DNA of 64,000 nucleotides, taken from Aldrovandia affinis (lineage: Eukaryota; Chordata; Actinopteri; Notacanthiformes; Halosauridae). The notes below the pieces were generated by a model. The model was not told the DNA's origin. It saw only the letters and a list, made by a program, of their open reading frames with translations, and did no database searches. The translations under genes were made by a program, and so were the position numbers. Positions 46,019-59,015 of this stretch are shown here, in pieces. The DNA is taken from contig JAINUG010000004.1 in assembly GCA_029706075.1 (NCBI GenBank), positions 1,557,047-1,621,046 on the forward strand, read 5' to 3'. How positions within the stretch are numbered: position 1 is the stretch's first letter; every line of letters starts with the position of its first letter.

Positions 46019-47314
46019 GAGTGTACGCGCTTGCATGTATTCACTTGTGAATTTTTAAAAAATGACCATTCTTCGCTAAATACAGGTGCTAAACACATCA
46101 TGTCTAGAAGAAGTCTAGTGATACCATGGCTGAACGTTGTTTCTGAAAGGTCAACGTTCTAAGACTTTGGTTATCAGATTCTGTGGGTCCTTAAGGTAGC
46201 ACTCAGGGCGCCCGAATCGATTTGATGATTTGTATCAGCACCATTCTGTTGAATGGAGGTTATACTTCACCCAGCTTTTGCCCATATCTGATGATGCAGG
46301 GTAGTGGGTTTGCTCTCGGCTGTCTCCAGCGCCGCCAGTCCGCTCATGGAGAACTTCCATAATGCCCACACACGGAACCTGAGGAGGGGATGTGGTAATT
46401 ATGCGCCACGCTCATACAGAAACCAAATCCATTTCCTCATTTTAAGTTCACTGACATCTTTTATGAGGGACATACAGCATAAGTGAGGCTGTTTTCTAAT
46501 GGTGATACTCTACTTGTTTGAAGAATGAAACAAAACCCTTGCCATTTATTTTTAACTTAAAGTTAAGGACTGATGGCGATTGGATGCAGGCCACAGGCAC
46601 ATCCTCATGTCATCCAGGGGCAATACTGATACTTCAATTTTATTCAGAAATCCAGAGGAACACACTTCCATTTGGGCTCATCAAAAAGATGATCAGAAAT
46701 CCGGAGTTAAGTCATGTCAGTGTATTCCCCTCAGCAGAGATATCCCCCACCCCCATTCTGACACCCCCTCTGCCAAAGAAATTATCCAATAACAAGGTCA
46801 GCTGAAGTCACATGGTGCAGTGACAGGACCATGGCGCAGTGACAGGCATAGCTACCAGTGGTGAGTGGATAAGTTAAGACCACAGCCTGGGGCTACTTCC
46901 CTATTCCCTCATTCAGGAATTCATGAAAACATACCATGCAAAAAAACTATCGCTTCAGGCCTCATGCAGAGGCCTGTCAAAATGGAGGGTCTGGAAACAG
47001 GACACTCTCAAAAGCACTTCAGACTATGCTTCCATCCAAGGCCAGGACAACAAAGGCAAGGAGTCATACCTGGATCAGTCTACGCCGTGTCTGTAGGTGA
47101 GGCTGTCCAAGGTCCCTAAGGCCTCCCACGCTTTGGGGAGACAGCAGAACATGTGACAGTGGCCGAAGAGGAGGAGACGCCCTCTCCGTCCTCCGTCCCC
47201 TGTCCCCCATCCCTCCCGGCACCACGTGTGCCAGTCAATAAACAAGCCTGCAATTCAGCTCTGCCCCACAGAGCATGGTTGATATAGGTCCCAAATGACA
47301 GAAAATAATGAGGT
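46019..47314. other. Intergenic stretch, no gene seen
   Basis: Short open frames without domains. No clear repeat. Confidence 0.4.
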
Positions 47315-47420
47315 TCAGGACGTGAGCTTTTCACCATAAAGTTACACGTTTGATTCCCAGGTGGGAAATTACAGGCTCTTAACAGGACTTTCTGCAGTAA
47401 AAGTGTAGCTGTTTACATTT
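47315..47420 (+). mobile_element. Degraded V-SINE-like head
   Basis: 'ataaagttacacgtttgatt' followed by 'cccaggtgggaaattacagg' parallels the tRNA-derived head of the SINE at 4205 ('ataaaggttgcaggttcagt', 'cccaggtggggcactacaac'). The tail is missing. Confidence 0.5.
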
Positions 47421-47477
47421 GGAATATGTAACATTGATGCTAAAAAGCCCTAGATTAGGGACCCTGCAAAAATCTCA

Positions 47478-47725
47478 ATTTATTTCAGATTTTTTTCTCC
47501 ATTTTCTCAGAAATTGGTGGCCAGTTGTACCCTCTTCTAATTAAACTACCCCTCCCACCCCCACCCCCTTCATACTGTGAGTTTTCCCAGCAACCCAGGG
47601 ACTCACCAAGCCATCGACTGTAACTCCGATACACACAGAGCAGCAATGCAGCAAAGCCATGCCAGCTTCCCTCCCTTGCCATACTGGCGCAGCCTGGACT
47701 TGAACCCCAGGCAGTGTGCATCCTG
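47478..47725 (-). mobile_element. tRNA-derived SINE (family A), antisense
   Basis: In reverse complement: B-box-like 'ggggttcaagtcc', 'gggagggaagctggcatgg' and the tail 'actggccaccaatttctgag' + 'aaaatggagaaaaa'. It shares these with 9516-9577/10642-10935, 60927-61296 and 62985-63332. Confidence 0.7.
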
Positions 47726-49705
47726 CAGAGAACAATAATAATATACAACCGGCACATAATGACTGCAGAGGACATGGAACATATCAGGTAATGTGATTAT
47801 TGGTGTCGTATTAATTGGGGTGGTTCTCGGTCTTAAAAAGATGGCTGGGTTTGGAGATAAATTATGTGGGTCTCGTGGTCATCACATGGCTGCGTTGCCT
47901 CCACCTTTTCCTTGACCCTGGGAAACAGTCCTTCTGATTCTCTGCGGTGCGTGTTTCTGTATTAAAAACAGTGCAAAAACTCATGTTCTTAGAGCTCCCT
48001 TCACACCAATCTGTTTACATTTACCAAGGAGCTTGGTTGTTCCTCCTTTCAACTGAAGGTACGATATCTCTTATTACAAATTCACAAAAACGTAAAAGAG
48101 GTTGACCCACTGATTAAATTTTTGGGGTTTCTACTGGACTGAAAAGGCGGTCTCTGAAGGGAGGTTTAGAGGCGGTCTTTATAATCTTATTTTCACTGTG
48201 TTCTCATTTGCTGCTACGTTCAGGGGACTACGGAGGAGTACTCCTGCATGGCTTTGAGGGAAACTAAGGGAACACTTTCAGATGCTCTGAGAGCAAAACT
48301 ATTTTTGTGAAAATGTCACTTCCTTCCATAGTTGATGCCTTTTTGTTATGATTCATAAGTCTGTAGGCCACAGATATGTGTGGAAATGGGGACATTTGGC
48401 TTTGTGTTTCAGCAAACACATCCCCTGTCCTAGTTTCTTTGTGAATGACAGGTAGCAAGGGAGTGAGTCAGCTACCCTGCTGGTAATGGCCCTGTTTGTG
48501 TTTCATCTCAGATCCAGATCATAATCATCCAGTTGATTTTTACTCAATTAAAACTCTCTTTGTCATTTACTTTACTCTAATGTGACATGAAGAGAACATT
48601 CCAACGTCAGACACACTCAAGAGGAGGCTTTGTGATTCCTCACCAATGGATTATTCAATGATTTGGCTCGGTTTTTAATTAAGCAAAATTAATGAAAACA
48701 GGGATTAATGGTCGATTTAAAGGTAAGATTTCATCCTCCTCTATTCCCAGCTCCCCAGCCACCACTGATCCACATGACTTAAAGTCCAGGTCTCATGAAA
48801 TAGGTTTCTATGTTTTATTACAATATTTAAAGTATTTGGTTAAGAAGTACAATTTCCTGTAGAATGTCTCATTTAACTGTTGTTAACCTTGAAATCAAGC
48901 CATAAAGCCAAGATTGTAGACCATTACTAATCATTTAAGTCATCGTGCCATTCCATCTGTCTGTAGTACTTCCTGTTTCCTGTGTACATTGTCCATTGCT
49001 AGCAGAGTGTCCTGTCTCTACAGCCAATTAAAATTGACTTCCACTGGGACAAGGAAGGTGGACTGTCACAGATATTTATTACAGGTATTTATTACATCAT
49101 AATCTGCATTGTCTTGCACCTGCCAAACCGAGCTCCTCCTGCAAAGATGGAGACAAGGAGATAAGAGGAACAGGACAAAGTTCCAAATGAGCAGCAGGGG
49201 GATGAGGACATGAAGGCCGTTTCCAGCCCGAGGAGGAGGGTCCTTCTCGTCCTCGTATCATGCAGAAATTATACACCACGGATCCTTAGTCCTGTGGTCC
49301 TTCATCGTTCATTTATACAATTATGAAGGACAAATCACACAACGTTATGGTTATACTCCCATCTTAATTATTCCCTCATGCACATCACTAGGAGGCTAGA
49401 ATAAATACATTCATTATGACATCATCACCGAACAGGGGGATTTCAACATTAAATAATCATTGGCATAAAATGTGTATGGTAACAAAGGTTAGCATTACTG
49501 AAACAGGACAACAAGCTCCCAGTGCAAGAGTGATGAGACAGGGTGACACAAATGTGTTGGGAGAGAGAGAAGGAAAAGAAACACAACAATAATTAAAAAC
49601 AAGGTGAACCGTATCAAATAACTATGTTGTTGTATGGCCCATTGGTGATGGTGCTCATTGCGAGTGCAGGGGGAATCCCGTAAGTTTGGGCCTGGGCTAC
49701 ATCCT
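47726..49705. promoter_or_regulatory. Intergenic stretch with copy 2 of the duplicated noncoding block
   Basis: 48643-48770 resembles 45377-45526. The remainder is non-repetitive with no exon recognised. Confidence 0.4.
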
Positions 49706-49827
49706 AAGCATCTCAGAGTAGGAGTGCTGATCTAGGATCAAGTTTCCGTGTCCATATCCTAACCTTATCTATTAAGAGCTAAACATCAAAACTGATCCTA
49801 GATCAGCACTCCTACTCTGAGATGCTT
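49706..49827. mobile_element. Palindromic fish MITE
   Basis: Arms 49706-49745 and 49789-49827 are inverted copies of 'aagcatctcagagtaggagt' / 'gctgatctaggatca', with one base difference. The 43-base centre is unrelated. This short element is common in teleost genomes. No coding. Confidence 0.9.
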
Positions 49828-49969
49828 TATACATGCCGGCCCTAATTGGCCTTGTCCCTCTAGTGGTAGTATGGGTTTAAGTTGGCCTGGGTTTCTTGGG
49901 TTTCAGCTGTATTTGTTTTTTTCCCAATAACACAACAGGAACCCACAGTCCAGTACTAGTTGTCATCAT

Positions 49970-50375
49970 TAGCTATGTTTCCATTCACTTGTCAAACAAA
50001 TTTCAAGGTCGGAAAAGTAATGTATGCAAAGTTTGCCGGTGAAGGTGCATTTCCATTAAACTGTCTTTCTGCAAACAAAAAACATAGAAAATCTGTTCTT
50101 CTGTAATGATAGCGGAAACAGCTGACTAACATATTGTCACATGACTTAAAACTTATGTTCAACATCGACAAATTATTCATTTAATAATGTTTCCATCACC
50201 ATTGGTCACACAACATATTTTGTCGTCAACAAAATTATCCCACCATGTCGAACGTATAAACTTTGCATCGATATTGAACAATGTTTACGCATTTGTTGTT
50301 TCCATCATGAATGTCGACAAACCTTTTCATACAATATGACTTTATTTTCATAAAGACTGCCTAATGGAAACATGT
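49970..50375. mobile_element. Probable MITE with 'atgtttccatt' termini
   Basis: Left 'gctatgtttccattca' and right 'taatggaaacatg' are short inverted ends. Several internal 'gtttccat' repeats occur. No coding. The right end touches the following minisatellite. Confidence 0.55.
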
Positions 50376-51012
50376 CACTGGCTCTCCTGCAGTATTGTGT
50401 GTGGCCTGTAAGGTGTAAAATAGTCACTGTCACTCATGTAGTACTGCGTGTTGCCTGTAGGGTGTAAAATATTCACTGTCTCTCCTGTAGTTCTATGTGC
50501 GACCTGTTGGGTTTAAAATAGTCACTGGCTCTCCTGTAGTTCTGTGTGTGGCCTGTAGGGTGTAAAATAGTCACTGGCTCTCCTGTAGTTCTGTGTGCGG
50601 CCTGTAGGGTGTAAAATAGTGACTGGCTCTCCTGTAATTCTGTGTGTGGCCTGTAGGGTGTAAAATAGTCACTGGCTCTCCTGTAGTTCTGTGTGCGGCC
50701 TGTAGGGTGTAAAATAGTCACTGGCTCTCCTGTAGTTCTGTGTGTGGCCTGTAGGGTGTAAAAGAGTCACTGGCTCTCCTGTAGTTCTGTGTGTGGCCTG
50801 TAGGGTGTAAAAGAGTCACTGGCTCTCCTGTAGTTCTGTGTGTGGCCTGTAGGGTGTAAAATAGTCACTGGCTCTCCTGTAGTTCTTTGTGTGGCCTGTA
50901 GGGTATAAAAGAGTCACTGGCTCTCCTGTAGCTCTGTGTGTGGCCTGTAGGGTATAAAATAGTTACTGGCTCTCCTGTAGCTCTGTGTGTGGACTGTAGG
51001 GTGTAAAACAGG
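50376..51012 (+). repeat. 49-bp minisatellite, 13 copies
   Basis: Unit: 'cactggctctcctgtagttc', 'tgtgtgtggcctgtagggtg', 'taaaatagt'. Copies vary at a few positions (aatagt / aagagt; gtgtg / gtgcg). Confidence 0.95.
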
Positions 51013-54000
51013 CTCACAGGTGAGTGCATGGGAGGAGTGAACACACTTCAGCTGCAGTGCTCCTGGGTGTGGGTGGCACAGCAGTACACAGTGGAGAGAC
51101 AGGATTGCTGATTCCAAACTGAGATTAAAAAAGGTAACTTGCTTCTTTTTTTTTTTACTTAAGTGTTTCCATTCCCCAAGCAAGGAAATATTAAATTTAT
51201 TACTGAACCCCTAGGGTTACAACAGCCACCCCCAGCCTAGAGTAATGGTTTAAAAGATGATGCAGGATTTGTACACTCTTATCATGCTGTGTACAGATGC
51301 ACACACTACACGCTGATTAAGGGCCTACATTTTTCCTGACGAGCACAATATTTTATGCTAATTACAAGAAACTTACTAACAAAATATTTGCTTAAATTGG
51401 AACCAAACTCATATTATGCAAGTAATGTGGAGGAAAAATGGCCACGCTTGCAAAATTCTGCTTAAGACAAAACGCACTTCAGGCAGACAACTTAGGGCCT
51501 TGAGATAATTAGTCATTTGGACACCAGTGGAGTGGGAGATGTGCAGCGCCGCATTACAGTTCCTCGGGATAGTGTTTCTTTGTGAGTCCTCGACGCTCAG
51601 CTAGTCCAGCTCTGCAGCGAAGAGAGCAGTGAACTAAAAAAGGCGGTTGCTTCTCCCTAACTACTTTTTGCCACACGTGTCCCTGCGAAATTGCTGTGCT
51701 TTCTGCTATTGATGGAGTGCTGCTGGCCACTCTGTTGAACAGTAATTGGTAATCTGTAGGGGAGAGAATTAAAGGAAATGTATTGCTCTCTTAACAGTTG
51801 AGAGTAAAAAAAAAAATAGGCAATTTTCTCTCTCTAAATGAACCTGCGCTGTGTAGAGCAATGTGGTTTGAGTGACTGTCCGGTTTGTTCATAAAGAGAG
51901 CAAACTGCAGCTTCTCTAAATTCAATTTTCATTTTGCAACATGTTTAATGTGGCTGCTGTTTAAGACTGGGTCCTGATCGGAGGGCGCAGAGATGCAAGA
52001 GATCTCCATCTGGGCGTAATTTTCACGAGGTTATTATTTTTGTAATTGGTTCCATATTGAAATGGCTTTCTGTAATGTGACAGGCTCTTTTCCTTGTCGT
52101 CCGTCCAATTAGAGAAAAAAGAATACAGCAGAAGCCATTGTGAATCTCCCAGCAGCCCCCTGGGCAGCTAGGCCCTCTTTCAAATCTCTCCACCATGTTT
52201 GTCCTTTACCAATATGCATGTATTTTTTGATGATTGCATGCAGTTTTTTAAATTAATTTGTAGCAAAAAAAAGATGTCCCTAAAAAATTCAAAATTAATT
52301 TTCTTAAATTCTGCACAAATTGTTTAAGGGCAAAGCGATGTTATGAAGTGAGACTGGATAGGGGCCCATGTTGTTGTGATTCTGTTTTTGCCAGAGAGTT
52401 TATCTTAAGCCAAGTGACATCATGTGTTGCATGTGTTATGTCACATTTAAGAATATCATGTCACCAGAAATATCTTCAGGTTTGGCAATCTTTGGGGAAA
52501 CTGTCGATCCATATATTGCTTATGAGAGCTAATATATGGGCATTGCATGTCAATTGAACAGAATTCAGAAATGAGCCTTGCAGAATGTCTTTACCATGTG
52601 GGTCACGCTGTCTGGGGGAGTGGAATGCACCACGCGAGGACTGGCAGCTGTGCAGTTTCTTTGATTGATTTCCGGACCAGTTCCGGCGTGGGCCGATTGC
52701 TGCCCAGTCTTACACGAATAGCGAAGTGATGTTCATCAGTTGTCAACTATTCTGCTGTCGCAGAGAGGAGTGTTTCCTCTCATGGACAGGTTTATACACT
52801 GCTACAACAGTCCACGACAGAAGAAACAGCAAATTATCTAAATACATTTTTTTTAAACAATATAATTGTACGTAGCCACAAACTATTGGTTGTGTACTTG
52901 AATTATTTTATAAAGATGCTGATAAAGATGATGCACATGCTTCATGAAAGCATAAGGAAAATACAGTTTGTGTAAGGTGCTACTGGGTGTTTGAGCCTGG
53001 TCTGCACAGCACTGAAGCTGTGCACACGTGTATGTAGCACATGGTGGGAAATTATAATCATAGGCTAACCAAGGTTGTTGAATCCAACAATCACAGAATA
53101 GGTTTCAACAAAACTTGATGTTAAGTCGCATTGATATACCATAAGTACTCAGAATTAGTTATGAATTTTCCACGGTAGCTATGTATCTAGTGGTCCTTTT
53201 GTACCAGGAGATTAGCTAGCTAGCCAGATATCAAACTTGTGATCTCAAGCTGATTATGCTCCAAAATGGATAGCTAGCCATGAAATCTTAAATAGCTGAT
53301 GATGCTTTCAATTGTATATTGTCAGTGTCACAGCAAAACCTTAAAAACAACTTAGTTCATAAGTTTCAAGACATTTAGAGTGCATGTGTTGTGTGGAATG
53401 AGAACTATTGTGTATACTAAGGTTTTGCTGTGGCCTCTCTTTTGACAGTAAATGGGTAAACCAATATTAATTACTATTGAGTAATGTTGCTGACTCACAC
53501 AATCAATCAAAACAATGCAATTGATTTATTTGCATTTCCCCATTAGTTTATGTTAAGTCAATACATGACATATTTGTACACTGTGTGCTATGAAATAGTC
53601 ACTGCCTGTAAGAAAGATGAACAGCTTTAAACTTGTTTCACAACCCTCCCATAAAACATGCCAGAGTGTCCTTGCAAAAGAAAAATTAATTCCATCCTTA
53701 ATTTATCTTCTGTTTCATGCTTTTGAACAGTGTCTTTGAGATACCACCATTTACGTCATTTTAGTACAAGCTTTTTTTAAACAACTACGTATAAATGAAG
53801 GAAATGTATTAAAAGCAGATTGCTCTTGTAAGATAAGACGTTGTCAGTGCAAACATATCAAAGCCCTGATGCTTTAATTCGCGCAAGCTTGGCGCGGCTG
53901 AAAGGGAAATGTGACAGCATGTGTCGAGTCCTTGCGCTAGAACAAGAACACTGACAGCAAAACACTTCAAATATGCTGTGATATATTGGCCAGGGAAGAA

Positions 54001-54056
54001 AAGGAAGAAATAAACAGTGCACAATGTATACATTTATCTCAAGCTCACACTCACAT

Positions 54057-54058
<2 letters not shown>
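51013..54058. other. Intergenic stretch, candidate conserved blocks
   Basis: 51013-51082 matches 5990-6070. Bases about 51470-52200 are non-repetitive, with words such as 'aaattcaattttcattttgc' and 'tttttgtaattggttccat', the texture of conserved noncoding DNA. A 15-bp inverted repeat (cacagcaaaacctta) lies at 53329-53343 and 53418-53432. No exon is seen. Confidence 0.4.

Positions 54059-54116
<58 letters not shown>
54059..54116 (+). repeat. (AC)29 microsatellite
   Basis: 58 bases of pure AC. Confidence 0.98.
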
Positions 54117-54119
<3 letters not shown>

Positions 54120-54422
54120 AATTGCTACCATACAGGTACCTAAGGTGTTTCTTTGACAAAACAAAAGCAAAGCCTGTGAGTTCCGCAGAAATGTAATATC
54201 AACATTATTTCATATTCAATTAAGGGCATTTCACTGGGGTTGTGCTCCTACCACACATTTTCCCTGGGGTTCATGTGTATATGCTTACTGTCTGATGTTC
54301 AGATGTCATACGTCAATCATGCCAATGGCTGATGTTGTGTGAAAGTTGCTGTGCATGAGAGAGAAACGTGCAGACGATGTTTCATAGACCAGTGCTAAGT
54401 GGGCAGAATAAGAACCTACAGA
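54117..54422. other. Unassigned interval
   Basis: No gene or repeat is recognised. Confidence 0.4.
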
Positions 54423-54775
54423 GAATCACACCTGTGTAGAGACAGTCCAGGGCTTCACACCTGTGTACAGACAGTCCAGGGCTTCACACCTGTGTAGAGA
54501 CAGTCCAGGGCTTCACACCTGTGTAGAGACAGTCCAGGGCTTCACACCTGTGTAGAGACAGTCCAGGGCCTCACACCTGTGTAGAGACAGTCCAGGGCTT
54601 CACACCTGTGTAGAGACAGTCCAGGACTTCACACCTGTGTAGAGACAGTCCAGGGCTTCACACCTGTGTAGAGACAGTCCAGGGCTTCACACCTATGTAG
54701 AGACAGTCCAAGGGACAATTTCTGTGGGGACAGTCCAGGGCTTCACATCTCTGTGGGGACAGTCCAGGGGCCCAG
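54423..54775 (+). repeat. 29-bp minisatellite, about 10 good copies plus degenerate end
   Basis: Unit: 'cttcacacctgtgtagagac' + 'agtccaggg'. Copies are nearly identical until about 54710; the last ones are altered ('tctctgtggggacagtcc'). Confidence 0.95.
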
Positions 54776-54806
54776 TCAGCAGGGCTTCACACCTGTGTGC
54801 GGAGAG

Positions 54807-56674
54807 CAGGGTGTCCGCGGATCCTTAAAAAGTATTACATTTGTTTATCAACAATAAAGGCCTTAATTTGTCTTAAAATGTCTTAAATCCATCTTTCAGA
54901 GGTCTTAAAAAATGCCATAGACAGGAAAGATAAAAATTTGGATTTGTCATTTTATCTTTCATTGTGAAATCTGGGGGGAAAACGGGTAACGGGAGATAAA
55001 GTCGGAGATTTTTATTTATGGTTTTGTAGCGTCACGCAGACCGGAATGAGCGGAACCAACAGAGGTCCTTATGTTTGCGGGGAACTATTTCAGCCGACTC
55101 TCGAGAGCACAATATTCAAGTTCAACAAGCTAAGTTAGCTAACTTAACTTAAGCATTTGCACTCGTTATGGGAAAGTGCAAATTTAATGAGAACTGGCTC
55201 GATAACCCAGTGTTTGCGCCATGGTTAGTCCCAGTCAAAGACGATCATGAGGCCCGCTGCAAACTCTGCAAAAAAGATTTTAAACTCGGGACGATGGGGG
55301 TGAAAGCAGTCGAATCGCACATGCAGAGCGCCAAGCATAAATCGGTTGATAAAACCTGCCTGCAAACGACTAGTATTTCGCATTTCTGTTCGGCCCCTGC
55401 CTCCACTTCAGCTGCGCCATCTCAGATAGGACTACCTGCAACACCAACAACATCTGCACGAACAGAAGTCCGGACAACATTCGGCTCCACGCCGACGCTT
55501 GAAGGTGAGGTACGGTGAGTTCTGAACACTGTCATGAAGCACCAGTCCTACAATGGCAATGACGGGGTAGGAGAGGTATTCCGTGCTATGTTCCCTGACT
55601 CGGAAATCGCTAAAACATTCACATGCGGCAAAGAAAACGGCCTACATAGCAAGGTTTGGATTGGCTGCTTATCTCCGAAATAATCTAATCGCGGATGTAA
55701 ACAAGGACACGTTTGTGTTGATGTTCGATGAGAGCCTCAACCAAACCACGAAAACAAAACAACTGGACCTTCATGTGCGCTACTGGGACAAAGATCAAGT
55801 TCGGTCCACATAGCTGGGTTCGCAGTTCATGGGGCATGGAACAGCTCGAGATCTACTGCACCATTTCAAAGTAAGTAGTGAGAAATGATCGAACGTTAGC
55901 TAAAATATTGGAGCACTATAAGCTTGTAAAAAGACAGTACATAAAGTGCTATAAATATGATCAGTGTATTATTAAGATGTTATATGCTTCATATATTACT
56001 CTCATTTAATCTTCAGGAATGTGCAGAGCAGATGGACATGCGAAAGCTCCTGTCAGTCTCAATGGACGGCCCAAATGTGAACTTTAAGTTTCTGGAACTA
56101 TTGCAGCAGGAGCAATCTGAGAGAATTGGAGAAGAGGGCCACAGAACTGAGATACATGCCCCCCAAGTGACTACACATATGGCAGTCTCAATGCTAGGCC
56201 CATCAGTGGTCCCTATGCAGTGGTCCATAAGGCAAAAGAAAATCTGAATCGCAATAGGCTGCTGTTTCATTTTTACAATAAAGAATAGAAGCAGGGAAGA
56301 GACCACAGCCAGTGGGGGCACCAAGACCAGTGAGGTCACATTACGCTTAATTGTTTTGCAGGGGCAGCAGGCCAGACACTGGTGAAATTCCTGCCCTGGA
56401 TGACACTGAATGTATTTGGATGTTTTAATTTATTATTTTCTATTTTTGTTATTTATGTTTGTGTCACCCCTTTGTTTCATCCAATCCAGTTACCCCTTTA
56501 TGTTTTAATAAACATCTTTGGACAAATTTGTCCCTAAACCTAAACTAATTGGTGTCGTTGCGTGATTTTTGCCATTTTGTTATCGTGAAATTGGTATTAA
56601 ATTTCATTCTGAGTGGCATTAAAAAAGTATTAAAAAGCCTTAAATCTGACTTGGCTAAACCTGCAGATACCCTG
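54807..56674 (+). mobile_element. hAT-type transposon with zinc-finger gene remnant
   Basis: Ends: CAGGGTGTCCGCGG at 54807 and, in reverse complement, CAGGGTATCTGCAG at 56674. Both are followed inward by 'cttaaaaagtatta'-like sequence, the known ends of a widespread fish hAT family. The flanks share 'ggagag' (54801-54806 and 56675-56680); the full 8-bp duplication is imperfect. It contains a multi-exon gene remnant at 55168-56247. It is shorter than autonomous members, with most of the catalytic region missing. Confidence 0.85.
55168..56247 (+). pseudogene. hAT-associated BED/C2H2-like zinc-finger protein, degenerate
   Basis: First part (55168-55518): start codon, then 'MGKCKFNENWLDNPVFAPWL', with a zinc-finger pattern C-x2-C ... 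H-x5-H (CKLCKKDF ... HMQSAKH). This is a BED-like DNA-binding domain of hAT proteins. A second part in another frame (55519-55630, 'GEVFRAMFPDSEIAKTFTCG') and a third (55610-55872, 'LMFDESLNQTTKTKQLDLHV') follow after a frameshift, and the third carries a stop codon at 55811-55813. A consensus-like intron seems to run from GT at 55873 (aaagtaagt) to AG at 56016, and joins in phase to 'SVSMDGPNVNFKFLELLQQE'. The catalytic remainder and the C-terminal dimerisation domain are missing. Not a host gene. Confidence 0.75.
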
Positions 56675-57299
56675 GGAGAGCCCAGGACCTGGCTCATGAA
56701 ACCTGCCTCTCTTTGTGTGATAGGAATTCTCACCATGATATGCAAGGGGTAGCCAACAGAGTCGCCAAAAATATCCCTTCCGGGGTTCGGGCCAACCATG
56801 ACAGGCCAGTATGGATGGCATAGCCAATTAATTTCCTCTCCCAGCCGCTCATTCAATATTTATCTAACACTTAAGCAGAGGCCCCTAGGTTAATATTTAA
56901 TCTCATGGCAGATCAACGTAAATCTGTCAGAAGGGTGTCTGCGTGAGTCCCGTGGGGGCACGGGGTTGGGGGCTGCGGTGGGCGGGGTATACATCCCCAC
57001 CCAGCAGTGATGTCATGATTGACTATGATTGGCCTCATTGTGCATTTGGTGAAAGCCCAGGGCTGACCAATCCACTGAATCCATTGGTTTCCGCTGTGGT
57101 CTAACCCCACCCCCCACATCCATCCCTCCTGTACCCCTGGGCGAGGAAGAGAAGAATAGATTATTTGCTCAATAAACAATCTTAAGTCAGCCAGTTCAGT
57201 TACTGAAGCAATTAGGACCAATGAGCTCGTACAGGTTTAGGAACAGAGATAAATTGGTGCTGGACAGAGTAATTAATGCAGCCTGACAATCTGATGGTA
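56675..57299. other. Unassigned interval
   Basis: Non-repetitive. No gene is recognised. Confidence 0.4.
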
Positions 57300-57715
57300 C
57301 AGTAAAGCACACTGTGATGGTGAACTCACAGCCTCAAACAGAAACGCACCACACTATGATACTCACAGCCTCATACACAAAAAACACTATACTATGATAC
57401 TCACTGCCTCAAACACATAACGGTATGATACTCACAGTCGCAAACACAAGCACATTACACTATGGTTCACACAACCTCAAACACATTACACTATGATACT
57501 CACAGCCGCAAACAAACACGTTACACTATGATACACACAGCCTCATCCACAAACACGTTACACTATGATACTCACAGCCTCATACACAAAAACACTACAC
57601 TATGATATACATGACCTCAAAAACAAACAGACAATGGCATGATACTTACAGCCTTAAACACAAACACATTAAACTATGATACACACAGCATCATACACAA
57701 ACACACTACAATACA
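57300..57715 (+). repeat. About 30-36 bp degenerate minisatellite
   Basis: Units of 'acactatgatactcacagcc' followed by 'tcaaacacaaacacatt' in about 11 diverged copies. Confidence 0.85.
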
Positions 57716-58859
57716 CAAATTGTACATTGTTGTAATCGGTCCACATATTCAAACCAGGTCACATAAATTTCGGACCAGCCAATATTCGCTGAGATATTCA
57801 TTTATAATACTACATATGACACCGCAATTACAATAGCAGAACATTCCCCAAACTACCACCCCCTAAAAATAATAATAATTCTATTGCATGACCCTCAATA
57901 TTGGATCAATACCACGTCGTCCGGTAGTGCAGTTAATTTGAGTCTTGAGGAGTAGTCACTGGCTATCCACTGGAGCCGAGGCAATCATTTTGAATCGTGT
58001 TGAAAATATTTGAAAACACTTTATGAAACAATGGCAGGGAGATAGGACCCAGGTGTGGAGACGAGACAGGAGACAGGAATCTAAAATGAACTGATTGTTT
58101 AATTAAACAAAGAACAAAATCAGACACGAGAACTAGGTTAAACACTGAACAAAAATCAAACACGAGAACTCAATAATACATTGACACAAATCTACCTGAA
58201 CAGGTAATACACAACCCACTGAGGACTTAAGAAATAAAGGAAAGGCCATGGTCACTAAAAGCTCCTGGCCTCCACAGCTTATAACTCTCATGCAACACCT
58301 GAATCTCTCGTCACAGAATGTAATAAAGGAAGGCCAGTGACCTCAGTAAAATGAAGCTTGTACCATCATCTGCAGATAAGTGGTGTTGGTCAATCCAAAA
58401 TATTGAATCAAAATAAAAAGAGACCGACCCGATGTCCCTAACGGAAAAGACAGGAAAGTTTAATTACACAGCCGTAGACTTGTTAGACTTGTAATTACAG
58501 GGTTTTTTTTCGTTTTTTTCTTATTACTATACAGTTTAACAGGTACATTTACATTCATTCACACTGGGGGATGAGACGCAGGGCCCTGCCTGATTGGACC
58601 AGAGACACTATTGTTACAAGACACCACCTGGCTCAGACAGACATTGGGGCGTCGTCCATGCAGTCTCTAATAGGCAAACACAAACCTCATCTGTGTGCTC
58701 TCAGACCAAATGTCATGTTTCATAAAACATACGTTTCATAAAATATTTCAGAAACAAAATGATATTCTTACACTGGCTATCGAGCTCTAAACTGTGTAAA
58801 GACTGTACAGCAAATGTCAGGTTCCATATAACTCAGGGCTCTCTGTTCCACTTATCCAC
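57716..58859. other. Unassigned interval, possible old repeat
   Basis: Bases 58020-58340 are A-rich with 'acacgagaac' repeated and might be a degraded transposon end. No gene is seen. Confidence 0.35.
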
Positions 58860-59015
58860 ATACAAACACACACACACACATATACACACGCACACACACA
58901 CACACACACACATACACACACACACACACACAGGTTCATATATCGTACTGCTCTCTGTTCCCCTTAAACACACATACACTCGCACACACACACTCGCACA
59001 CACACACACACATGC
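58860..59015 (+). repeat. CA-rich microsatellite (two blocks)
   Basis: CA runs at 58865-58932 and 58967-59012, separated by a short stretch that repeats the 'ctctgttcc' and 'gttcatata' phrases found just upstream. Confidence 0.95.

Noticed and set aside
50376-51012. CRISPR-like regular array
   Set aside because: Units are contiguous tandem repeats without unique spacers, in vertebrate DNA.
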